Source: Trogon surrucura (taxonomy: Eukaryota; Chordata; Aves; Trogoniformes; Trogonidae). From it: DNA of 64,000 nucleotides. This document shows positions 1 through 12,472 of this stretch, in pieces. Below the pieces are notes generated by a model. That model made no database searches. It was not told where the DNA came from and was given only the letters and a program-made list of their open reading frames with translations. Both the position numbers and the translations under genes were made by a program. Numbering within the stretch: the stretch's first letter is position 1; each line of letters begins with the position of its first letter. The stretch covers positions 1,922,001 to 1,986,000 of the forward strand of contig CM036627.1 of assembly GCA_020746105.1 (NCBI GenBank), read 5' to 3'.

Positions 1-259
1 GCTCCGTTAAGCACGCTCTTTCCCAAAGGCCAAGGACGCTGAGTCCTCCTGGGCGTGAGGACAAAACAACACGGCTCTCCCTGCGCGAGCAGCCGGTGAG
101 GCGCGGGCAGGCTGGCGGGGCGCCGGCCGTGCCGGGACAGGCCTCCCCCCGAGCGCTCCTCGGGGCTGCGCCGGCGGGCGGCAGCGCTGAACGGCGGGCA
201 AGGAAGCGCTGCCGCCGGGCCGCGGAGGGGAGAGGGAGCTGCCGGGAGAACAGACTCTG
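1..259 (+). other. CGNL1: CGNL1 exon 1, non-coding (5' UTR); start uncertain
   Basis: A good splice donor (ACTCTG|GTAAGA) lies at 260-261 within the CpG island, and the first coding exon 12.2 kb downstream opens with only 19 untranslated bases, so an upstream 5' UTR exon is needed. Only the 3' boundary (259) is supported. The transcription start lies somewhere in 1-259 or left of the window. No start codon in this stretch gives an obvious conserved protein. Confidence 0.55.
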
Positions 260-560
260 GTAAGAGCTGACTGTTTCTTAGTTTTCTCTCGCGGCCGCCA
301 GCAGCAGCGACGCTTGCCCCCGAGTCGGTGTGCCGGCCGCGGCCGTCCCGGCGCGGAGCTCGCAGCGCCCGGACCGGAGGTGCCGCTGCCGGCCTGGGGT
401 TTCAGGCTGACTCTGTCCGGGCCGGTGGGGCCGAGGCCCGGTGGGGCAGCCCCCGCGGGTGGCCGGGACCGCGGGGCGTCGGGGGGGGCGCGGCGGCCTG
501 CCCGCGCGCATTCCTCCGGGGATTCCTGGCATTCCTGCGCTCGGGGCGCTCCGGCTGCTT
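1..560 (+). promoter_or_regulatory. CGNL1: CpG island, probable CGNL1 promoter
   Basis: The first ~560 bases are strongly GC-rich with dense CpG (for example gcgccggccg near 120-130 and cgccgccgggccgcgg near 208-225), while everything after ~700 is AT-rich. Such an island next to a splice donor and upstream of a large coding gene is the usual promoter of a vertebrate epithelial or housekeeping gene. I see no convincing TATA box, which fits a CpG-island promoter with dispersed starts. The island may begin left of the window, so its full extent is unknown. Several short open frames here on both strands are by-products of GC-rich sequence lacking stop codons. Confidence 0.8.
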
Positions 561-3500
561 CATCTCCCTGTTATTCCGCCAAGTACCGTGTTTTTGCGAC
601 AGGGTGTGTCCGCACCGTGTGTGTTCCGTTTCATGGGAAAAGCTTATTTATTCTTCTTCCCGCTTAACTTTGCATCTGGTATAATTTATATCCCTCCCAT
701 ATGACGACAACTTTACGGGGAGATCAGTGCTGCGATAAAACTGTTGTGGTGAGGTTGGATTAGTATCTGCAGTTGACAGAAGAACAGTTGTTACAGCTTT
801 TGTCTTTCTCCTGTTTGTAGCATGTAAGATTTTTTTTTTAAAAAAAATCAAAACACTGCGGTGTAGTTTGAATAATTATCAAAGTAGAAATAGTGGAAAC
901 CCGTCCTTGAAAGCTGTTTTATTTATTCGAACATCTACACTGTGTTTACCCTGTGCATATTCATGTAAAATGAATCCTGTAGGTGAATCAGAAACTCCCT
1001 AGGATGTAATGATTTGTGGTATAGCCATGTGAATTTGATAGATGCAGTGTCTGATGTTTATTCTCACAACTGTCACATGCCTCATAGTTAAGGACTTTTT
1101 TGGAGAGCTGCTTTTAACACAACTTTAAAACTTCTGTAAAAACATAATTAAAATGGTAAAATCCAACCACTAATTACTTTTTAAAAAGTGCTTTGTAAGA
1201 GCTTCTTTGACTATCAATTATATTTTCTAGAATTGTGTCATTGAATTGTGTCACTTTTTTTTCCTCTCGTGTTAGACCCAGAATAAATTTGTTTATGCTC
1301 ACAGTGCATACTAAGCCAGATGTGGTTATTGCTGATTAGTATAGTAATACCCAGTTACTACAAGGCTTTTTTTTTTTTTTTAAAGTAATTAGAGTATGAG
1401 TTTGAACTCGGGTCTTTTCTTTTAGGAAAAGATTATAACTGGAAGTAAAAACCTTTTGTACAGTATTGGAATGTACCATTAGTAATGTAGCAAGCAGCAT
1501 GTTTTACAAAGGAAATGAAATTTCTCAAGTTATAAAAGGCAATTATACTGCTTTTTATTGTATGGGGGTTTTTTTGAGATGTCAGCTGTAATTTTTAAAC
1601 AGAAAACTCTGTAAAATTAGAAAGCAATATTTCTATTTTTAATTAAAAATTCTTTTAGAATATTAAGCTTTCATGTAGATAATTGTTATTAGTAGAAGAT
1701 TTTTTCAGTTTAATATTCATATTTTTTTTAAGAAAGCTGATATGAACTAGATGAAAGAAATGCATTGCTTCAAATGAAACATCTTAAAAAGTAACTTCAG
1801 AGGTGTTTTTGAGAGTTAATAACCTTTGGAAAAGAGTTCTGGTCAGTTTACATACACTTTGAACTGCAACTAACATTACCTGTTTCTAAATCCCACTTCA
1901 GTGCAAATACACACTAGAAAAGATTATTTTTGCGAATGTCAGTAATTTTTTGACAGTAGTGAAAAGAGAGGGCTTATCATTGCTGACCTCTTTGATTCCA
2001 AAATTTGTGGTGATATTCCAAAGAGCCTGTCTTCTCGGTTGATGTATTGTACAACTGTGTTTATCCTCACTATCTGACCTGGTTTTGTTTTGCGTTTAAA
2101 TCTAATAAATAGGGTGTCTGCTTAGGCTGCCTGAGTTGCTTCTAAGCGAGCCAGCTTATTTCAGTTGCATTATTAGTTCTCACTGTCACTAGTAAAATGC
2201 CTGTACTTAGGTTCCCCTTACAGGGTATATATGGGGGATGCGGAATTTAATTTACTGCCAGAGTGGTCTGTAATGTAGCCTAGGTAAGGAATTTTAGTTC
2301 AATAAAAGGATGACAAAGCTGAAAAAAATGAATTTGTGACAGTTTCTTCTGGATTACCTTGTGTAATAGGAAGTTGGTCTTTCTGGGAGTATTGGTGAAA
2401 CTGGTTTGTCTAGGCTCTGCAATGTCATTTGAAATGTGTAGGTGAAGTGGCATGACCTCAGACTTGACTTTTTAAGTCTTTTGTCATGGAGCAATGCGAG
2501 ATGACAGTGCAGTGATATGATTCAGTATCTGATCAGTTCAGTGATACGATTCAGAGCTGGGCTTTACAACATAAACAACTGTGTCTTGAATGGCCAGAAT
2601 GAGATGAAGATGTTACAGTTTCTTCAGTTTTGTTCCTTGGTCTCAACAAACTGCATACTGAGGAAGATGGTACTGACTTGATACATCCTCAATTTAGATT
2701 TGGCAGTTTACAGGGGGGTTTTAATACGTCTTGAATGCTGTGTTGGTCAGATGCGCAAAACCCCCAGAAAGGTTGGGTTTGTTGTTTCTGTTTTTACTTT
2801 GCAAAAAGAGTGGAGAATCCTCCCACCGAGAATGCCATGTTACCATGTTACCGTGTGAGGGAAGGTACTTCACATGTTCATGGAATGTTTATTCCAAGCG
2901 TATTTATCTGGAAACAATAACACATTTCAGAAACTGCTTTGTTCTTGACTCTGTGAGTGGAGTTAAGACTAAATGGTAATATTTTGCAGTGTAGCCAAGT
3001 ATGAAAATTTAATGTTTAAACCTGAGAAATTAACATGGTAGGAATGCATGTGCTAAAGATTTAGTGGAGTGGTAGTCATGGAGTCACCACTGTTTGGAAT
3101 TAGAGCTCAATGCTGTGACCTTGTAGCATCTCTGCCAATAGAGCTGGCAGCCTTCTTGAAGGAGTTCATCCAAATGCAGGCTTATAACCTTCTGGTTTAT
3201 GTGAAATAGGATAGATGGCAAAATCCATAGCCATACATTTTAACTGCATAGTATAGTTCATCCATGAATGCCTTGAAATTTTTAGCCAAATGAACTTTTT
3301 TTAAAATTAAATTGATCCATCTTTTGTATTTCTGAGATGCATTAACTATATTGATAGTATGAGATTTAAAATTAGTATACTCTAACCACCTTTTCACATT
3401 CTACTTGATTTTGGTAAGCACAGAGTGCAATGAGGAAAAAGGTGATTGGAGAAGTGGGTAATGATTTGTGATCGAGTTCAGCATAAGGCGTAACACAGAA

Positions 3501-5229
3501 GTGGTAGGTACAACTTGAGCTTTTATATAGAGATGGGGGAATGTTTTCAGTGATGTGAGTCAAGCTTAGAATATTTTGTTAGGCTTCGTTGAAACCGGTA
3601 ATGGGTTGGGCTATGCCTTCAGTCATTTGCACAGCATTAGCTGTTATGTGCAGGGAACAAATGTTCAGCAGTAGCTGCCTTTACTTACAATTGGCTTGTA
3701 ATGTTACATTACAATTCCACAAACACTTCAAGCCTCATAAAGAAGCAGCCCTACCTCTGTCATTTCTCCCCAGTAATTACGCTATTCCCGTGTGAAGGTG
3801 AGAAGAGTGGCAGCTTGTGGGAGCTGGTTAAACCTGCGCTCAGTGTACAGGCAGGGTCCACACCAGGCAGCTTGTTCTGCGGAGGGTTTGTAAGCCCTTC
3901 CAAATGGTGCATCTCCTGGTGGAGCACAGTCCAGCAGACGGTGAAGCTGCTTTCCTCTGTGGAGTTCTCTAGCCTCTCCTCTACTCAGCTTATGTCTTGA
4001 CTGAGTGTGACGATACCTTGTTGTGTCGTGGTGGCTGGGCTCAGGGCCTGCAGTTCTGACTGCATGTTTAAATTTTAGAATGCATGGTTGAGTTAGTTGA
4101 AAGAAACTAGATGGGTGTGAAGCCAAGCGTTTAAAGAATACAGTGTAATTAAGGCAGAGTTTAACAATAGAAAAATGGGAACCCTAAGTAGTTTGAATAC
4201 GTATGAGGCTGTTGGCCAGGTAAATGTGACTCCTAAAATCTGTTTTACATACACTTCATCTAGTTCTTGTAGTTAAATGCTTGCATCTCCATAGAAATTA
4301 ATGCTCTTCTGTATGTCTTTGTATAGGTGAGACCTTTGTCTTTGTTATGAATAAGCTGCACTTATATAATCAAGATTATACTGGATGCATGTGTTGTGTT
4401 GCTGTAACTGTAATTTCTGTAGACAAGATAATAATTTTTGGGGTGGGAATACTGGGAAGAACGTCTAGTGATATGTTACATCTAAAGCCAAGGAGTAATT
4501 TCTGGAGTAGGGGAACCTGTATTCATTTTAGATAACATAAATAATTTTGTGTTCTTCAAGCACTGGCAAAACTTTTTAACAAAGGTTCCCATAAATCTGT
4601 TTCCAATTCTTTGAGAAAGGCTTTCTAAAATACTCTTTATTTTAACAAAGTTGAGATTTTTGCCTGAGCCTCTAAAAATACAAACAGGATACTCTCCTCT
4701 ATTTACGATAATGATATCATTGGGGTGTATTAAGATAATTTCCTTTGGAACAAAATACAAAGTTTCTGACACTGACAATTGGAGGAAAATGTAGTGAAAC
4801 AACATAAAATCTCTTGTGGAGTGAGTGTAATTGTATCAGATGTTTGGATACAAACCAGCTATTGTGTTTGAAATCACGAACTGCTTTCAGAAGTATCCTT
4901 GTGTCACTCAGCTGTTGTTTCTGTCAATATTTCAACAGATAGGAACATTTAGAATTTGCTAAATTAGAAGAGAGTATGTAACATAAAATTTACTTCTGGT
5001 GACTTCTTTTTTTTTTTAACCTTCTTTGCAAGTTTGTCATAAAGATGAAGAAAAATTTAGTGTGGTTCTATAGTGTATATAATAAACTCTTAGATAAGTA
5101 TTTATAAGGTTTTGTTGTTTGCTTGCTTTTTGTGTTGGAAGTTTATAAATGTTAATTTTACTGCACTGGTGTCAAGGTACTTCAAGCGTGAGCAGATAAC
5201 CCCAGTAGACTGGACTCTGCGTTAGTGGC

Positions 5230-5253
5230 AAAAAAAAAAAAAAAAAAAAAAAA
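5230..5253 (+). repeat. Poly(A) run of 24
   Basis: An uninterrupted run of 24 adenines lies in intron 1. No recognisable SINE, LINE or processed gene precedes it, so I record it only as a homopolymer. It could be the tail of a decayed retroposed sequence. Confidence 0.9.
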
Positions 5254-8200
5254 GAGCTTGTACAGGAGCATATGAGCCTGCCTGGGAGGTGAAACAGTAT
5301 GGTGATGCAAGTACGCTTACTCAGGTGCTTGTGTCCACAGAAAGCTCACACCAGCATAACTACTAAACAAATGTAATTCTCTGTCTTCCTCCAGTGACTT
5401 AACTAGTACCACGCTATACAGGACCCGGGACTGGTCAAGACAGACAACATGAATTAGTTCTTGGACCTGTATTTCAGATACAGGCTGGCTTCTGTTTTAG
5501 TATACTATTAATGTGCTTTTGGTCTCTGATTCTTTTTTGTTTACGATTTGGGGTAATCTGGAAACAAATTCAGTAAAGAAAAAGAGCGCTTTTTAATAAT
5601 GATACAAAATATATATTGCAGTGGTAATAATTTAGAATATGATGTAAGAAATTTGGGCTTTTCTTAATATTTTTAGCATTAACAAAAATTAAGGCTTTAA
5701 TTTCCACTCAGTAAGCAAAGTTAATAGGTCATGTTATACTTCTAGGAATAATTCCTGTAAAATTATGACTATATGAATTCATACATAACAGGTTAAGAAA
5801 ATGAGATATATGCTATGTCCTTGTCTTCAATCAGACTTCGACAACTTATGAGACCTGAGGATCTGCCAAAATGTCTTGTTGACTTACAGCCATTGAAGCA
5901 GATTTTCCTTTTGAACAAAAAGACAAAAAGTAAACCAACAAAACCTGTTAGTTGTCACACAGCTCAAGCATTTGGCTGATCTGTCACATACTTTCGTAGG
6001 GCTAGCAAGATGTTTTGCATTTGAGAATTTCTCACATACAACATTTTTCAGCCATAGAGAGAATGAACCAAGCTGTAAGTAAAGTGAACAGTGTCTTTTG
6101 CTCTAACTGCTGTTAATCTTTCTACTGACAGTCTTTATGAAATACAATTCTCTTCCTGTCCTTGAAAGTGTGGCTATTAATATTCTGTTTTATTGGCTGA
6201 ATAAGGTTGTTTGATATTTAGGCAGAACTGAAACTGAAATGCTCATCTCTAACACGGCAAATCCAAGACTCATCCACTTGGCTATATTGCATTTCAGGAG
6301 AAATTGATTGAATAATGTGTAACCTAACCTAACCATGCTAACCTAAGCATGGCTGTTTTCTTCCGCTGACAGATATGGAAGAAAAGCACTATTTCGAATT
6401 TTCATCCTGCAGGAAACGCCAACTTGTCATCCCTAGGGTACCATGTGAAATTGGAACAAAGAATGATATTTTTCACAAAATAGAACTCAAAGTAATTGAT
6501 TCAGAGATGTTTGAATACTCGCTACTAAAGTGTATTACTGTGGTGGCACACGTCCTTTTGTCCCCAGACTTCTCTATGGGTCAGTGTTCCTGGCTGGACT
6601 TCGTTTTTCATTATGCAACCAAAGCTATATGACCACCATGTTTAATCACAACTTGGTTAAAGGAAAAAAAAAGTTGTGTTTGTGAAAGGCGCAGACCTAC
6701 ATAGCTCCTGGTGTGGAGGCTGGAATTACTGCTTTCAAAGGGAGACTTGACTGACCCCCTTGCGGTGCAGTGTGTGGTCCTTCAGCGTCTACATCGCGCA
6801 CCTCGGACTGGCAGTGGGTATGACTTTCACTGCACGTAACAACGCAGCGTTGGATGTGCAGTCCTGGGACCATAATGGAAGGCAGCAGGTCAAAACCTGG
6901 TCCTTTGCTCTTTGCACTGCTTCAGGTAGTAATATAGATGCTTGCAGAGACTGTGTAAGGAGAGACTGTATCTAAGGTGGTGGGTAGGCTACTAAGGCCT
7001 TAGACTGTATCTAGGGTGGACGGGTTGTAGGTTTAGTAATGGCTTGTGCAGTTCATTTTGCTCTTGTGCATTTTGGTTTTGGAAGAATAAAAATTGATAG
7101 CTTGCTTTTTATTAAAGAGATACAGTGAATTCTGCCTATGATAGTAAGTCAACCTTGTCTTGGAGGCCAAAGAGATAGCTTAATTTGGTCTTGTGTCTGT
7201 GTGATAGTAAGCATAAATCTTTGTGGTGTAACACTGGTATATGGAGTTCTGAATAATACATGCCGTATGGCTTAGGTTTCCAGCAACTCGTTTTTTTTTA
7301 AGCGTACAATTTTTCACACTCTTTCATTCCAACAAGTAGGAAGAAAAGATGGGATGTGAAGCTTTAGGGCTGCTTTTAAAGGGAGTTTAATATTTTACAA
7401 CTCAGTGTTCTGTTTTACAGTTCTTCATTTGTAGAAATTTTAGATAGGTCTTAGATGCTGACATCAGAAAAGCTGACCAGTAATAAAATAAATAAATCTC
7501 ACGGTAATTTTTTTCCCCTAGTCTTGCCTGCAGAGAGCCTGCATATACTGAATTATGACATCATATATCGTAGAAAATTCTCTGTATAGGCCTTTTGAAA
7601 ATTTTGAATTTTGAACACTAGACAGGGATTGACAGTTTACAGACAACACAGGTATATGAAGAAATTGCTGTATAAGTTTTACTGTGTTCTATAACTTAGA
7701 AATTTTTCTCTAATAATTGTGAGGAGGGACTGCCAGATATGATGCAAAAAACATTTTATATCAACAAAAATATACACCTCAAGTAGGAAAAAAAACTTAA
7801 ATGGGGTTAAGGAATCTACTGGAAAGATGACAAGTTTGTTGTTTCAGGTATCTTTCTGTTGCAGGTTATTGCCAGTTTGCTCTTAAATGAGTTTCACTGA
7901 CACTTTTTTGGAGTCCCATATCTAGAGCTTTGTAATTGCACTTTTTTCCCTCTTCTCTTGTAAGCAGTAGATCATATAAACTCAGTTACTCCAGAGTATC
8001 TTCCATATAGACTAAAAGAGGCAGCAACCCAGGTCCATTTTCCTTTTGCAGAAGCATCACATTGTAGGGATTGTAGGTGGAATTGGCAGTCATGAAGTTT
8101 CCTCTCATGCTTGTGGGGCATGTTTGTGAGATTTTGTTCCTCCAAGTGTAAAAACATTACGCTTTTGGTCCTTCCATGAATTATCCTGTCTGCTTCCTTT

Positions 8201-8894
8201 TTTTTTACCCTCTACAGTATGTAAGTTTTCCTTCCTCTTCTCTCCTAATTTCCTGTCTTTTTCTGTACCACTGTCATTTATTATTGACATAACAACCACT
8301 TTGTTTTTGTGTGATATTGCTGGTACTTTCTGAATAGTCAGCTGCACAGAGAATCCATTATTTAGCTTGGAGAGCAAGTTCAGTGTTACGTAAAGCTGGA
8401 GGACAGATTTTATAGTTCCTTCCTGGCATTTTGCTGTGCATGTGTGAAAAATCTGGAATAAACAACCATAACCTGTTACATCTCTCTTTTTTTTAAAAAA
8501 AGGCAGTGATTAAATATCATCAGCAGTGATTTTTTTTTTTTGTTTGTGGCAAGAAAATTTGAAAATAAATTCCATGGAACCAAATGTAATTTGATAATTT
8601 AGCTTTTAATAGCTTGAAATTTTCATAATTCTCAAAGTTCACTTCTCTGAAGAGAAGATAGTGCAGTATGCCCTAATCTTCCTTTAATGAAAAATCTTCA
8701 ACTGCTTCGTTCTTAGCAATCTCAGGATTATGATACTAGATGTGAAGAAGTTCCTGGTTTTCTGTCATCAAGGGAGCCAAGGAAGGGTCCTAGTGCCACA
8801 GGAAAAATGGAAAAGTCAGATATTTTTTATTCTTCCATATTCCTTCACTAGATGTATGCAGAGGCATACATGTAACATGAGGCAATACCTGTGA

Positions 8895-9090
8895 AGGATC
8901 TGCGGCGCTTTAAGGAGGCCGAGGAACACATCCGCTGGTGGGGTAACGTGTCCCCCAACATGCCCCTCGGCTTCTCTGCCGGTGTTCTGAACCCGAGGAG
9001 CCCCGTCTGTCCAGTGCAGCTGGTCCGTTTGCCTGCTGGAAGCAGGAAGCGCGAGGTGCTTATGGCAGATGTGTTAGAGGCACGCTCGGT
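8895..9090. other. CpG-rich patch inside intron 1
   Basis: About 12 CpG dinucleotides fall between 8900 and 9060, surrounded by AT-rich intron with very few. A short + strand frame covers 8891-9166 (start MKDLRRFKEA), but I recognise no protein family in it. It could be an internal CpG island (alternative promoter or enhancer) or a GC-rich relic of a retroposed sequence. A possible donor (gctcg|gtaatga) follows at 9090. Confidence 0.4.
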
Positions 9091-9802
9091 AATGAGGATG
9101 TATGGGCAGTTTCAGAAGAGCAAGCTGCATGTGCAGAGTGTGGCATTTAACAGGACTGTGTCCTAGATGTGGGTGTAGGTGAACCGAACTGGATGAGTGG
9201 ACACAATTCCGTGCCTTTGTGGTGCTGTAATGTTAGGAAGGCTGCAAAGCCACTGAAGGGAACAGCCGTGTCTGGCAGAGGAGTGTGTTTATCAAAGGCA
9301 CCCTTTTCTGTGTGTTGGCAGGGGAAGCAGACGGGGTTCCAGATCACAAGGGGTTTCTTTTTTTGTTTTTTTTGTAAGGCAGGTCTCACAAAGCTCCTGG
9401 TAGCTAGCTTTAAAATAGCTGTGACAGGAAATCTTTTGAAGGCATTTTAGAAAAAAATGGTTCTGACCTATTAAACCTCTAGTATTGCTCTCCCGTGTTT
9501 CTTTAAAAAGTATTATATCGCTGCCGAAGATCAAATTGCCAAGGAAGAACATGCAGAGTACTGGATTTTTCAGACATGAGAGCCTCTGCTGACAAGTTTG
9601 CTTTATAAACAAAAATTGCCATAGTTTGTATTTTTGGCAAAAATATGTCGTTCAGAAACATGGAACCACTTCTGACTAATGACAAATTATTAGACTTCCA
9701 CTGAAGGCCAGTATTTAAAGCAAATGTTTAAACACCATTATGAAGGCTTATTTTAAAAAGAAATCCCAAAATTGAAAAGGCCTGAACAGCTCTGAGCCCC
9801 AT

Positions 9803-9823
9803 TTTTTTTTTTTTTTTTTTTCA
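9803..9823. repeat. Poly(T) run
   Basis: About 21 consecutive thymines lie in intron 1. This could be the tail of a minus-strand retroposed sequence, but nothing recognisable is attached to it. Confidence 0.8.
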
Positions 9824-10580
9824 GAAGATTTTAAAGGTTTCTGTCCCTGAAAATGGAGTTAAAACACAAATTCAGTTTGGAATTTTGTGATTGCCTCAAG
9901 CAGTCCAATGCCATGTTGCTGCCAGAGTAGGTGATCCCGTCATTCCCTGGTGCCTTACTTGCTGATCTGATAGAAAACTGTTTTGTTTCTGGATCAGTAA
10001 AGCTGTGTGACTGTGTGGTTGCTCGCACACAAAAGGAACAGAGAGGATTGTACAAGCTGAGATAATCCTAGAACTGTTGCTTTTGGAGGTAGTGTGTTAT
10101 GGCCTACATTTTTAGTAACATACAGCGTTGAATTGAAGTAAGCATCTTTCAAAACAACGTATTTGGAACTTTTTAAAGAACTTGATCCTGTAGCCTAATA
10201 AAACTGAATGTCACCACATAGGGACCACACATGGTTTTCATGGGGTTTCAGAGTGAGGAAGGGCCTGTGCAGATACAAAGGCTTAGGCCTGCAGGCTCAA
10301 ACTGAGTCTGTGGAAAACTCATTAGGGAGCCTCTTTCAGTTCTTGACAGTTTTCAAAGAGGTATTTGATTGAAAATTGCTCTTTTGCTGAAATTTCAACT
10401 AAAGTAAGTGATCTGAGGAATATAGTGAATGCGCTCCAATGATATCTGTAAAACTTAATCTGTTACATACTGGAGTGAATCTGCTTTGTTTGTACCTGAC
10501 TGTGTTTCTTGAATCTTTAATTCTGTGTTCTTTTGGACTTGTTCTAGGTGATGACTGGATTTTCTGAACCAGTGCAACTC

Positions 10581-10669
10581 AGAAGCTGATTTCAGTGCCC
10601 CGATCAAAAAAACCACACTACATCAATGAAGATCTCTTCATTGATTCTAGGTGATTAGAATCAGCTTCT
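10581..10669. repeat. Nested inverted repeats (structured segment) in intron 1
   Basis: Three perfect inverted repeats are packed into 89 bases. An outer pair has 11-base arms (10581-10591 AGAAGCTGATT with 10659-10669 AATCAGCTTCT). An inner pair has 10-base arms separated by two bases (10623-10632 TCAATGAAGA with 10635-10644 TCTTCATTGA). An overlapping alternative pair has 8-base arms (10642-10649 with 10656-10663). As RNA the outer and inner stems could coexist, with the third competing. No terminal target duplication or known element was recognised. Confidence 0.7.
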
Positions 10670-12472
10670 ACTGTTTTTACTCTGTTGTTTTTGTCTCATC
10701 TTGTACACCAAAACGGTGTAATTAATGTGAGATGAGTATTCAGAAAAAAAAAAGGTAATCAAGTATGGAGAAACACTCACAATGGAGGCTTGAGATGATG
10801 AAGTGTATTGATCCTTGTGGTTTCCTTCCATTGTGCTTGCTTCTTTATTTTTCCGCTTAGCCTTCTCCGGCTCATCTTTGCTTTTGCCTAGTTCTGCTTC
10901 TCTCCCTACTTCAGAAGGTCTTAAATGGGGATAAAATCCAGAGTCTATTTACTGACCTTTACTAAGTGAGTTTAACCTCTGAATTCTGTTGAATTTAGTG
11001 AGTTCACTGAATCTTTTAATATATAAGGAAGACTTTGACAGTGAGACTGCTGTTTTTCTTCATTAAAATAGTCACTTGATACCTAGCATTGTACTTAGAG
11101 AAACATGCTGGTAGCTTCAGGTGAGGTAAGCCTGCTGTTGAGGAGGAGCTGGAGTTGGTTTTTAGGGAGAGGAAGAAGTTTTTTGAGGTAAACTGTCCTG
11201 CTAGAAAGAAGAATTGTGCGGAAACTATCATACTATAAATATTGAGCTAAATGTTTTAAATCACTGTCAGGAAAAAAATTATAATTATGCTATTAATTAG
11301 AATATCTGAAGGAGATTGTTCATGCTGATACACACAGGAGAGTGAAACTGGCTGCAGAGGTTTGTTTTTCCATGAGACATCCTGTTGTTTCTGTTTCCTC
11401 TTGATGATTACTCACCACTGTTAAGTTATCTTGGTTTTGTCAGGCTTCAGTGATTACTCAACTCTCTGTCTCAGTTCAAAAGTTTATTCCCTCCAGGTTT
11501 TCTATCAGTCTGACAGTCCTGTGTTCCATTCTTTTATAGACATAGCTCTTACTGTCACTGCATTGCCTCTGCCACTAGACAGTTGGCTCATAATGTGCCA
11601 CAGAAAGTAAACTACCCACAAAACCTTATCTTTACAGAAAGAATGGCATTTAACATTGAAAGTGCTGGTGGGGTTTAATTTATTGTTTTCTAGAACTGAA
11701 ACAATTTTGACACACATAGGCTGGAGTCAGCATTCCTCTTGCTTCTGGAAAAGGTACTATCAGCCTTGGAAATACTGACAGTATTTTTCCATTTCTGTTG
11801 CTCAGCGAAGCGTTTTAAAATAGCGACTGGACTTCTCTAGAACAAGCTTGCAATTAGGGAATTGTTAAATTAATTTGTAGGAAAATGTATTCCTATGGAT
11901 GACAATGATATAATAAGTGAAAAAGTTTGGTTTTGATTGTCTTTAGAAACACATGTTGAAACCTAGGTAAATAAAAGTGCCCCTTACAGGTATGAGGATA
12001 TTGACCTTCCTTGCAGTGCTTTTGTTACCTAAAACTCATTACCTAAAACTGCCTGGTTGTGTTTTGCTCTCTTGGACTTATGTTTAGATGTTAATATGGC
12101 TAGTACTCACTGCTGGCTATAAAATGATCATTGATTTGTGAAGGGTACAGTCTATGTACAATTGCAATAATTTGATTCCAAAGCATCTAGCACCAATTCT
12201 GTGTAGGTAATCTTAACCATTTCTTAACTTTTACAGTCATAAAATAGCGTAACATTGATCCAGAATCACTGAGTCAGACACTTGGTTGTGTCTCATAATG
12301 CATTCATTATGCGATTTGTCTAGCTCATATATTGGTTTCTCTGCCTATTACTATGGGTCTTCATAGTAACACTGAATGGTGGAATAACACAATAAATGAA
12401 AGAATCTAAAGTATTTAAAACTGTGACATGTTTGTAATTTTTCTTCTTTTCAGCTATAATCTTCTGATAATC

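Larger units (their letters stand above)
260..12453 (+). other. CGNL1: Intron 1 of CGNL1 (12.2 kb)
   Basis: It runs from the GTAAGA donor at 260 to the acceptor ttcttcttttcag ending at 12453. It is AT-rich, with no recognisable coding exon of another gene and no clear CR1 copy. It holds a 24-base A run (5230-5253), a 21-base T run (about 9803-9823), a GC- and CpG-rich patch (about 8895-9090) and a nested palindrome cluster (10581-10669). Short open frames such as 3782-4126 (minus) and 9292-9612 (minus) show no family signature and I treat them as chance. Confidence 0.75.

Noticed and set aside
314-704. Overlapping open frames in and beside the CpG island
   Set aside because: GC-rich sequence lacks stop codons. 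Frames are open on both strands and the peptides are Arg, Gly, Ala and Pro-rich without conservation signals; the region is promoter and intron start.
5160-5260. 24-A run as the tail of a SINE or processed pseudogene
   Set aside because: The sequence before the run has no recognisable element, gene or flanking duplication.
6319-6352. aacctaacctaacc followed by a 7-bp hairpin (ccatgct/agcatgg), considered as a telomere-like insertion
   Set aside because: The unit is CCTAA rather than CCCTAA, there are too few copies, and the hairpin is short enough to be chance.
6959-7030. Near-duplicate gagactgtatctaaggtgg and tagactgtatctagggtgg
   Set aside because: It is a small local duplication in intron 1 with no further copies seen; not evidence of an element.
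12428-12472. Upstream in-frame Met at 12428 that would lengthen the CGNL1 N-terminus by 15 residues
   Set aside because: It lies in the intron before the polypyrimidine tract and acceptor at 12453, and the residues (FVIFLLFSYN) are translated splice-site sequence. The ATG at 12473 has strong context and matches the family start.
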